Source: JANMDU01 sp031418715
Lineage (GTDB): Bacteria > Pseudomonadota > Gammaproteobacteria > Burkholderiales > Burkholderiaceae_C
Assembly: GCA_031418715.1 (NCBI GenBank)
Contig: JANOJL010000023.1
Coordinates: 31,708 to 95,707, forward strand
DNA: 64,000 bases
Reading direction: 5' to 3'
In this document: one piece after another, positions 51,831 through 58,530 of the stretch
Position numbering within the stretch: the first letter of the stretch is position 1
Layout: each line of letters opens with the position of its first letter
Notes under the pieces: model-generated
What the model was told of the DNA's origin: nothing
Seen by the model: the letters and a program-made list of their open reading frames with translations, nothing else
The model's database searches: none
Made by a program: the position numbers and the translations under genes

Positions 51831-52667
51831 ATGACCCTGCTTGCTATCCTGCTTGGAACTTTTATTGCCGGTATTGGCAGCGTGCTGATTGCGGCGCTGT
51901 TGACCTACGGCGTGTTCGCGCGCTACACCCAACATTTGCTCAGCATGGCTGCTGGCGCATTGCTGGCCACGGCGTTCATGCATCTCATGCCTGAGGCGAT
52001 CGAAAGCTCGGCGGGTGCGAAGGATTTGTTTGCCACGCTGCTGGCTTGTTTGATTTTTTTCTTCCTTTTGGACAAAGCGGAGTTGTATCACCATGGCCAT
52101 GAGCATTCACATGATCACGCGCATGCACCGGTGCACGATCACGCTCATGGACATGCGCACGGAAATGCACACGTGCAAGCAGACAGCGATGGGCATTCTC
52201 ACGCTTCAAGCAGCAAAGCCAGCTCCGGTGGCTGGGCGGTGCTTGTGGGCGACAGCGTGCATTGCTTTGGCGACGGCATCTTGATCGCTTCGGCCTTCTT
52301 GGCTGACGTGAAGCTTGGCATCGTAGCCTCTCTCGCTGTGCTTGCACACGAGATTCCGCATCACATGGGCGATCTGGTGGTGCTACGGCAAAACGAGCGA
52401 AGTTCTAACCCGGCGCTGCTCAAACTCTGCATGGCTGGCGGCGTGACGGTGTTGGGCGGTATCGTGGGTTATTTACTCGTCGCGCAACTAGAGAGTTTGC
52501 TGCCCTTCATGCTCATCATCGCCTCAGGCAGCTTCATGTATGTGGCGCTGGCAGATTTGATTCCACAGCTGCAAAAGCGATTGAGCATGCGAGAGACTTT
52601 TGCTCAAATTGTTTGGCTGGTCGTCGGCGTGGTGTTGGTGACTTTGGTCAGCGGGCTCGCGCATTAG
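51831..52667 (+). CDS. ZIP-family metal ion transporter
   Basis: 278 residues from the ATG at 51831, with about eight hydrophobic segments. A long histidine-rich loop (about 88-135: repeated HGHEHSHDHAHA-like units) separates helices 3 and 4. The ZIP signature helices have GDSVHCFGDGILIASAFL and VLAHEIPHHMGDLVVL, whose His, Asp and Glu bind zinc or iron. Inner-membrane importer of divalent metals. No regulator gene nearby. Confidence 0.9.
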   Translation: MTLLAILLGTFIAGIGSVLIAALLTYGVFARYTQHLLSMAAGALLATAFMHLMPEAIESSAGAKDLFATLLACLIFFFLLDKAELYHHGHEHSHDHAHAPVHDHAHGHAHGNAHVQADSDGHSHASSSKASSGGWAVLVGDSVHCFGDGILIASAFLADVKLGIVASLAVLAHEIPHHMGDLVVLRQNERSSNPALLKLCMAGGVTVLGGIVGYLLVAQLESLLPFMLIIASGSFMYVALADLIPQLQKRLSMRETFAQIVWLVVGVVLVTLVSGLAH

Positions 52668-52927
52668 GCATGAGCATTGAGCAGGATGAGCCACGGTGGT
52701 GTTAACTGATTCACGAAACAATCCCAAGATGGCAGGTGTTAACAGCTCTTACCCAACTATCTGCCAAGTCTCGTGGTGAAATTCATCCCCACCATCATGG
52801 GCAGGGATATGCCAAGACGCTTCAGTTTGATCAGAATCTTGTCGCTCATCGGCTTGTTTGCATTGCTTTGGAGCAGCGTCACGGCCACTGGGCTATAGCG
52901 CTCTTGGGAACCAGGAAAATAAATGCT
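52668..52927. other. Intergenic region between convergent ZIP and pstS-like genes
   Basis: Holds one small candidate gene (52809-52898) and a direct repeat GGTGTTAAC at 52698-52706 and 52735-52743. No terminator hairpin was recognised. Confidence 0.4.
52809..52898 (+). CDS. Candidate small membrane/leader peptide
   Basis: 29 codons: a basic start MPRRFSLIRIL followed by a hydrophobic helix SLIGLFALLWSSVTATG and a stop. GCAGGGA lies just upstream. It could be a real small membrane peptide or the leftover signal peptide of a lost exported protein. Confidence 0.3.
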   Translation: MPRRFSLIRILSLIGLFALLWSSVTATGL

Positions 52928-53929
52928 TCAGCGCACCTGATTGGCCAGATTTTTCGCGGTAGCAGGCAAAGCTACAAAGCCTGCCTGAGTGACTTGCGCA
53001 TCACCTGTTGCCACTGCCGCCTTCAGGAAAGGTACAGGGCTCACGCCAGCTTTGCGATTGCCTGAGACCAGCGCATAGGCCACAGCCGTCATCGGATAGC
53101 TGCCTGCGCCTGCGCCGCCATCAAGATCAGCTGAAAGGCTGTCGGTAGCCCATTTAGCCTGCGCCAAGGCTTCGTTGACTGAGGCGGCGTTCGGTGCGAC
53201 GAAGCGATCCGCCGCATTGCGAAGCTCGGCGATGCCTAAGCCAGCGCGTTGCGCTGCGCCTAAGCTTTCATAGCCAATTGCGCCGGGTGTGGCTTTGAGC
53301 GCCTCAATCATCGCTGCACCGCCGCGCACGCCGCGCCCACTGCTCAGCGCCAGATTGTTCGTGCTGGAGGTGGTGCGCCGCCATTTGGCATTGCCGCGTG
53401 ATAGGTAAGTGGAAAACACATAAGACTGGCCCGAGCCATCGCTGCGCCAAATCGGCACAATAGCTCGCGCGGGCAGAGGCAGGCCGGGGTTGGTCGCTGC
53501 GATTTGGCTGTGGTTCCATTGCGTGATACCACCTGTGAAGATATCGCCCAAAATATCACCGGTGAGCTTGATCGGCTTGCCGCCTAACTCGGGCAGATTC
53601 ACGATCACGGCCACTGCCGCGCCCACCAGCGGTATTTGTCGCAAATTGCCTTGTTGCAAAGCAGCAGCTGTGAGCGGTACATCCGTCACGCCAAAATCTA
53701 CCGCGCCTTCACGGGCCTGCGCAATGCCTGCAGATGAACCGGTGGGCTCATACTTTGCGCCGCCGGAGGTAGAGCCGTATTGCGCCGTCCAGCTCGTCAT
53801 GAGATCGCGTACCAGCGTAGAGCCTGTGCCAGTGGTTTGCGCTTGGGTGTTTGCGCTGAGGGTGGCCAATACCAAACAGCTGATCGCAGCGAACTGACCA
53901 AAATGGTGCGATGTCGAATTCATGTCCAA
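52928..53929 (-). CDS. Periplasmic phosphate-binding protein PstS-like
   Basis: 333 residues. Signal peptide about 1-31 (ISCLVLATLSANTQAQ). PstS features: GSTLVRDLMTSWTAQYG, PTGSSAGIAQAREGAVDFG, DVPLT, the second lobe VPIWRSDGSGQSYVFSTYLS, and YPMTAVAYALVS near the end. It binds phosphate (or a related oxyanion). No pstCAB or phoU genes follow, so it may serve a remote transporter. A Pho-box-like pair of repeats lies 31 bases upstream. Confidence 0.85.
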   Translation of the reverse strand: MDMNSTSHHFGQFAAISCLVLATLSANTQAQTTGTGSTLVRDLMTSWTAQYGSTSGGAKYEPTGSSAGIAQAREGAVDFGVTDVPLTAAALQQGNLRQIPLVGAAVAVIVNLPELGGKPIKLTGDILGDIFTGGITQWNHSQIAATNPGLPLPARAIVPIWRSDGSGQSYVFSTYLSRGNAKWRRTTSSTNNLALSSGRGVRGGAAMIEALKATPGAIGYESLGAAQRAGLGIAELRNAADRFVAPNAASVNEALAQAKWATDSLSADLDGGAGAGSYPMTAVAYALVSGNRKAGVSPVPFLKAAVATGDAQVTQAGFVALPATAKNLANQVR

Positions 53930-53959
53930 TACTCCTGTGCAAAAATGGCATATTCAAAT

Positions 53960-53977
53960 ATGGCACGAGTATGACAA
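53960..53977 (-). promoter_or_regulatory. Candidate Pho box of the pstS-like gene
   Basis: Minus strand TTGTCATACTCGTGCCAT: two TGTCA-like units 11 bases apart, as in PhoB sites. Confidence 0.55.
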
Positions 53978-54042
53978 AATTATCTAAAAATTCCCATATT
54001 TCTTAAGTGTATTCCCGGATTTGTGATATTTTCCCGATCGAC

Positions 54043-54942
54043 TCACCCCTGCGCCACAGGCAAATCGCCGCGCTGGCTCCATTCGCTCCAACTGCCCGCG
54101 AAAAGTTGGCTCGGCGGGTAACCAGCGATTTGCATGGCCAGCAGGTTGGGCACGGCGCTCACGCCGCTGCCGCAATGGTGAATCACTTTTGAAGCATCTC
54201 TGCCCCCGAGCAGGGCATCGAATTCGGTTTTGAGCTGGCTTGCAGATTTGAAGAAGCCTTGCTCGTTGAGATTCATGGCAAATGGGCGATTGAGCGCGCC
54301 GGGGATGTGGCCGGCGATGGGATCGAGCGGCTCGACCTCACCACGAAAGCGTGCTGGGGCGCGGGCGTCGATGAGGGTGTGGGAGCCAGTCTTTGCAGCG
54401 TCTGCTACAAAATCAATAGCTACTAGCGCACTATTGATAACGGCTATAGGGTAATTTTGCTTAGATAAATCAGCCTCGAAGGCATCTGCGCCAGATCCAA
54501 CAGCGCCACCTGCTGCCACCCAGGCCTGCAAACCACCATCCAGCACCGCTACTTTTCTATGCCCGAGCCATTGCAGCATCCACCAAGCGCGGCCGCAGTA
54601 GTTGCAGCCATTGCGGTCATACACGATCACTTGCGTCTCTGGCGTGATACCCATCGCGCCCACCCAAGCGGCAAACTTCTCTAGCGATGGCAGCGGATGA
54701 CGTCCACCGCTCATCTTGTCTGCCGCGTCAGATTTGTCGCTCAAATCCAAATCGAGATCAATGAACCTGCTGCCAGCGATGTGGGTTTGCTCATATGCCA
54801 CGCGAGCTGCAGGCGGGTTCATCAGATCGCCGCTGCAATCCCAGATGTGTAGATTATTTGAGTCAAAAGAGTCGATACCCGTTATATATTGTGCTAAGTT
54901 TGCTATCGAAATGATAGTTGAGTGCGGTGCTGTGTGACTCAT
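54043..54942 (-). CDS. Sulfurtransferase with two rhodanese domains
   Basis: 299 residues. An N-terminal inactive rhodanese domain (IWDCSGDLMNP, ARVAYEQTHIAGSRFIDLD, VIVYDRNGCNYCGRAWWML) is followed by a C-terminal active domain with LIDARAPARFRGEVEPLD, HIPGALNRPF and the catalytic Cys loop HHCGSGVSA. The loop is closest to 3-mercaptopyruvate sulfurtransferases. Two palindromic repeats lie in the gene: at residues about 8-24 (ISIANLAQYITGID), in front of domain 1, and at 160-180 (NYPIAVINSALVAIDFVAD), in the inter-domain linker. Three bases after the EamA gene, probably one operon. Confidence 0.87.
   Translation of the reverse strand: MSHTAPHSTIISIANLAQYITGIDSFDSNNLHIWDCSGDLMNPPAARVAYEQTHIAGSRFIDLDLDLSDKSDAADKMSGGRHPLPSLEKFAAWVGAMGITPETQVIVYDRNGCNYCGRAWWMLQWLGHRKVAVLDGGLQAWVAAGGAVGSGADAFEADLSKQNYPIAVINSALVAIDFVADAAKTGSHTLIDARAPARFRGEVEPLDPIAGHIPGALNRPFAMNLNEQGFFKSASQLKTEFDALLGGRDASKVIHHCGSGVSAVPNLLAMQIAGYPPSQLFAGSWSEWSQRGDLPVAQG
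54403..54463 (+). repeat. Palindrome-headed repeat element, copy 20 (inside sulfurtransferase linker)
   Basis: Forward on plus: CTGCTACAAAATCAATAGC, TACTAGCGCACTATTGATAA, CGGCTATAGGGTAATTTTGC. In frame on the minus strand. Confidence 0.8.
54871..54920 (-). repeat. Palindrome-headed repeat element, copy 21 (N-terminus of sulfurtransferase)
   Basis: Reverse on plus: GATACCCGTTATATATTGTG, CTAAGTTTGCTATCGAAATG, ATAG. Encodes SIANLAQYITGI. Confidence 0.75.
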
Positions 54943-54945
54943 GGC

Positions 54946-55839
54946 TCAATGCTCCTCGGGTGGCGTGTTGGGAATCGTGCGGTTACGCAAGACGGTCGCT
55001 GCGATGCCGCTGGCCAGAATCACGGCCATGCCTGCCCACGCGATCAGCGGCAGCTTATCGCCAAAGACGAGTGCGCCCAAAATCGCTGCAAACACGATAC
55101 CGCTGTATTGCAAATTCGCCACGAGCATCGTTGCGCCGCTGGCGTAAGCCCGCGTCATACAAAGCTGGCCAGCCGAGGCCAAAATGCCAATCGGCAAAAT
55201 CCAAATCGCATGCGAAAAGCTCCAGCTGGAATAGCCTGTGAACGCCACGCCCACCGAGCCCAGCAGCAGAGAAGCCACCGCAAAATAAAACACCACCCGC
55301 GCCTCAGGCTCGCCCGCCCGGGAGAGCGCCGTCACCTGTAAATACGCCAGCGCCGCTGTCATGCCGCTCATCATGCCGATCAAGCCCGCCCAGAGCTGAT
55401 TGGCTTCAAACGCAGGCCGCAAGACCAACACCACGCCGCCAAAACCCGCCAACACGGTGGCAAACAACGCGCCTTGTTGGTTGGTTTTTCCATAGAGTAA
55501 AGCGCCGCCCACGAGGAAGGCCGCAATCCAAATGCTGCTCATGTAATTCAAGGTCATCGCCGTGGCAATCGGTAAATGCTGCAGCGCATAAAACCAAGCC
55601 AAAAGCGAGATCGCGCCAATGAGCCCGCGCCAAGCATGCATGCCGACCCGCTGCGTCTTCAAACTCACTTTGAGCGATTTCGCCCAGAGAAAAGTGATCA
55701 CCACACTCACCATCCCGCGATACGCCACCAGCTCCATCGCGTTGTAATGCTCAGAGGCAAATTTCACACACACGCCCATCAGCGCGAAGAGGAAAGCTGC
55801 AACCAGCATCCACAAGGGTTGGCGGGGATTTGTCATCAA
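54946..55839 (-). CDS. EamA-family drug/metabolite transporter
   Basis: 297 residues with about ten hydrophobic segments in two similar halves (MLVAAFLFALMGVCVKFA and WAGLIGMMSGMTAALAYLQV begin the halves). EamA domain proteins export metabolites or amino acids; the substrate is unknown. Conserved patches include GLIGAISLLAWFYALQHLPI and GILASAGQLCMTRAYASGA. Upstream of and probably co-transcribed with the sulfurtransferase. Confidence 0.88.
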   Translation of the reverse strand: MMTNPRQPLWMLVAAFLFALMGVCVKFASEHYNAMELVAYRGMVSVVITFLWAKSLKVSLKTQRVGMHAWRGLIGAISLLAWFYALQHLPIATAMTLNYMSSIWIAAFLVGGALLYGKTNQQGALFATVLAGFGGVVLVLRPAFEANQLWAGLIGMMSGMTAALAYLQVTALSRAGEPEARVVFYFAVASLLLGSVGVAFTGYSSWSFSHAIWILPIGILASAGQLCMTRAYASGATMLVANLQYSGIVFAAILGALVFGDKLPLIAWAGMAVILASGIAATVLRNRTIPNTPPEEH

Positions 55840-55853
55840 AATTTAAGAGAAAA

Positions 55854-55905
55854 GGGGCTCTAGCCGTTATAAAACCTGCGTAATTTGCTATCTAATGTAT
55901 AGCAA
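55854..55905 (-). repeat. Palindrome-headed repeat element, copy 22
   Basis: Reverse orientation: GGGCTCTAGCCGTTATAAAA, CCTGCGTAATTTGCTATCTA, ATGTATAGC. Between ppsR and the EamA gene, close to the family consensus. Confidence 0.85.
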
Positions 55906-55906
55906 A

Positions 55907-56728
55907 TCAATACGTCAACCGCTCGGGCCGGATCTCTTGCAGGATCGTAGTGGCAATCTCTTCAATCGATTTGGTCGTCGTAGAAAGCCAGCGAATGCCC
56001 TCTCTGCGCATCATGGCTTCGGCCTCGGCCACTTCCATGCGGCAATTCGCAATGCTCGCGTAGTTGGAATTGGGGCGGCGCTCATGGCGCACCTCATGCA
56101 GGCGCAGCGGATCAATCGTCAAGCCAAAAATCTTCTTCTTTTGCGATGCCAGAGCAGGCGGCAGCTGGCCGCGTTCAAAATCTTCGGGAATGAGCGGATA
56201 GTTCGCTGCTTTCAGGCCGTATTGCATGGCCAAGTAAAGCGAGGTGGGCGTTTTGCCGCTGCGCGAGACACCCGCCAAAATCACATCTGCGCTACTTAAA
56301 TCGCGGTTGCTCTGGCCATCGTCGTGTGCCAGGCTGTAGTTGATGGCTTCTATGCGGTCGGTGTAGGCCTGGCTTTTGCTCACATCCGAAAACCGCCCCA
56401 CGCGATGGTTCGATTTAATGCCCAGCTCCTCTTCAAGCGGATGCACAAAAGTGCCAAACATATCCAGCACCTGCGCTTTGCATTCGGTCTTGATCAGCCA
56501 GAGCACCTCGTCATTGACCAAGGTGGTGAACACAATCGGGCGCTTGCCCTCAATCTCGGTCGTATGGTTGATCTGGCGTACCACGCTATGCGCCTTGTCC
56601 ATCGTGTCAATGAAAGGCAGCCGCACATGGCGCGGCTGCATCTCAAATTGCCGAAGAATGGCATTGCCAAAAGTCTCGGCAGTGATGCCGGTGCCATCGG
56701 AGACGAAGAAAACGGTGCGGTTAGTCAT
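55907..56728 (-). CDS. ppsR: Phosphoenolpyruvate synthase regulatory protein (kinase/pyrophosphorylase)
   Basis: 273 residues of the DUF299 family. Features: TVFFVSDGTGITAETFGNAI, the P-loop-like GVSRSGKT (153-160) and FGLTIDPLRLHEVRHERRP. It inactivates PEP synthase by ADP-dependent phosphorylation of a threonine near the catalytic histidine and reverses this with phosphate. The target gene ppsA lies 1.8 kb away on the other strand, with dusC in between. Confidence 0.95.
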   Translation of the reverse strand: MTNRTVFFVSDGTGITAETFGNAILRQFEMQPRHVRLPFIDTMDKAHSVVRQINHTTEIEGKRPIVFTTLVNDEVLWLIKTECKAQVLDMFGTFVHPLEEELGIKSNHRVGRFSDVSKSQAYTDRIEAINYSLAHDDGQSNRDLSSADVILAGVSRSGKTPTSLYLAMQYGLKAANYPLIPEDFERGQLPPALASQKKKIFGLTIDPLRLHEVRHERRPNSNYASIANCRMEVAEAEAMMRREGIRWLSTTTKSIEEIATTILQEIRPERLTY

Positions 56729-56866
56729 GGCGGATTTAATTGTTTGATATTGGATTTTCCCACGCTCAATCGTGCGCCCGCTTGCAAACCAACACCCTCC
56801 GCCCCAAAAACAGCAAAATTTAGTTCATTTGAACGGTTTTGATGCAACCGGCAAGCCAGCCCAAAC

Positions 56867-57004
56867 TCAGCAATCTGCGCCACGCTTGTTTTCTACTAGT
56901 GCGCGTAAGCCCAACTGCGCCGTAATTTTCTCGGCAACAGTCGCGTAGGCATCGGTCAACCTGCCAGGCGGAAATGTGACCACAATGCGAGTAGGCTGGG
57001 CAGG
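56867..57004 (-). pseudogene. Fragment of a Bug/TctC-type solute-binding protein gene
   Basis: About 45 codons on the minus strand, bounded by stops on both sides: PTRIVVTFPPGRLTDAYATV, then AEKITAQLGLRALVENKRGA. This is the highly typical N-terminal block of tripartite-tricarboxylate-transporter receptors (RIVVTFPPGGLTD, then VENKPGA). The rest of the roughly 320-residue protein and its start are missing. The neighbouring 250 bases show no other feature. Confidence 0.7.
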
Positions 57005-57113
57005 TCATTTGGCTGCTACTGGATTTGCTTATGCCCAAAAATTTTCCAATCCCTCGCGTCCTGCAACGAATGCTGCGCTTGATAGAAAATGACGGCAATC
57101 TCGTGAATTCAAC

Positions 57114-58175
57114 ATGCCCTTAGTAAATATTGACAGCATTATGTCTATCAGCCAAGTACCTAAACTGGAGCAGGACAAACTCACCGCCGCCCCTATGCAG
57201 TTGCTGTTGGCTCCAATGGAGGGCTTGCTTGATTTCGTGCTTCGGGACGCCCTCACGCGCGTGGGCGGCATCGCGCTGCACGGCGGCATTGACCGCTGCG
57301 TTTCCGAGTTCATCCGCGTGACAAACACACTATTGCCCGCACGCGCCTTTGTCCGCGTCATGCCTGAGTTGTTGAACAACAGCCGCACGCCATCTGGCGT
57401 ACCCGTGCGCGGGCAACTGCTTGGATCTGACCCTGTATGCGTCGCAGAAAACGCAGCACGCCTGGCCAGTCTTGGCCCCGAGGGGGTTGACCTGAACTTC
57501 GGTTGCCCCGCCAAAGTCGTCAATCGCCACGGCGGCGGCGCAGCGCTGCTTGATGAGCCGGAGTTGGTTGCAAAAATCGTCGCGGCCGTGCGCCGCGCTG
57601 TGCCCAAACATCAAATCGTCTCCGCCAAAATGCGCCTTGGGTTTAACGACGACAGCCGCGCCGAAGAATGCGCCATCGCCATTGCTGAGGCGGGCGCAAG
57701 CGAACTTGTCGTCCACGCCCGCACCAAAGCAGACGGCTATCGTCCGCCCGCCTATTGGGCGCGTATTGCGGATATTCGCGCTGTCATCAAAATCCCCGTC
57801 ATTGCGAACGGCGAGATTTGGAACGTAGAGGATGCAAGGCGCTGCCAAGCCTTGTCTGGCGGGGGTGCGCTGATGCTGGGGCGCGGCATGGTCACTGACC
57901 CAGGCCTTGCATTGTCCATACGGAACGACGCTGCAACGCCACTCATTTGGGCTGAGCTGCTGCCACTGATTCAAAATTTTTGGATCTTGGTTTGCAACAC
58001 CCAAGAGCCGCGCCAGCGTGCAGGCAGACTCAAACAGTGGTTGAATTTTTTGCGCCGCACTCATCCCGAGGCAGAAACGGCATACACGACAATTCGCACC
58101 GAAAACGATCAAGCCAAGATTACGGCTTGGCTGAATGAGCAATCACGAACCCATAAGGCGGAAGGGATGCTTTAA
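57114..58175 (+). CDS. dusC: tRNA-dihydrouridine(16) synthase (DusC-type)
   Basis: 353 residues; starts at 57141 or 57195 are also possible, and MQLLLAPMEGLLDFVLRD at the latter is the family start. Flavin-binding TIM barrel: LAPMEG, the catalytic VDLNFGCPAKVVNRHGGGAALL (Cys), VSAKMRLGFND, LVVHARTKADGYRPPAYWAR, VIANGEIWNVEDA. It reduces uridine 16 in tRNA with NADPH. Remnants of two other genes on the opposite strand flank it on both sides, so it may have been inserted into a decayed operon. Confidence 0.9.
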   Translation: MPLVNIDSIMSISQVPKLEQDKLTAAPMQLLLAPMEGLLDFVLRDALTRVGGIALHGGIDRCVSEFIRVTNTLLPARAFVRVMPELLNNSRTPSGVPVRGQLLGSDPVCVAENAARLASLGPEGVDLNFGCPAKVVNRHGGGAALLDEPELVAKIVAAVRRAVPKHQIVSAKMRLGFNDDSRAEECAIAIAEAGASELVVHARTKADGYRPPAYWARIADIRAVIKIPVIANGEIWNVEDARRCQALSGGGALMLGRGMVTDPGLALSIRNDAATPLIWAELLPLIQNFWILVCNTQEPRQRAGRLKQWLNFLRRTHPEAETAYTTIRTENDQAKITAWLNEQSRTHKAEGML

Positions 58176-58266
58176 CCAAAACGCGCCAAAGTTAAGCCAT
58201 CTAAATCTATGCGTGGCGCACGTCCATGCACGATGTCTGCCACAATTTTCCCCGTGCCACAGGCCT
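58172..58266 (-). pseudogene. C-terminal fragment of a DadA-like FAD amino acid dehydrogenase gene
   Basis: About 30 codons on the minus strand ending in TAA: ACGTGKIVADIVHGRAPRID then LDGLTLARFG. This closely resembles the C-terminal end of D-amino-acid-dehydrogenase-like FAD oxidoreductases (CGSGRVLADLISG, then ID-x-x-GLTLARY). No upstream part of the gene is present; dusC occupies the other side. Confidence 0.65.
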
Positions 58267-58530
58267 GTCGCTGCACTCGACGCTTGGATTTTCGCGCGCC
58301 CAAGGCCATCCATATAGCTCGTCCCATCATGGTGATTGAGGGCGACAATACTTAGATGGAGGTCTTTGATAAGCCGATGCCTTCAGCTTGCTGAAGGGAA
58401 ATTGAATACAGGAGGCCTGAAAGCCGCCCTAGAATGTAGCTATGCATCCCATTTCCAGCTGCGCCGCACCTAAGCAAGAACAAGACTTTGCGCCGCCGCA
58501 TGCCCCAGTTTTTAACTTAGGAGCTTCCCC
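58267..58530. other. Upstream region of ppsA
   Basis: No gene seen. It contains a perfect hairpin CCTTCAG-CTTG-CTGAAGG (58380-58397) and TTGAAT / TAGAAT boxes too far apart to be a convincing sigma-70 promoter. AGGAG at 58519-58523 serves ppsA. Confidence 0.45.
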
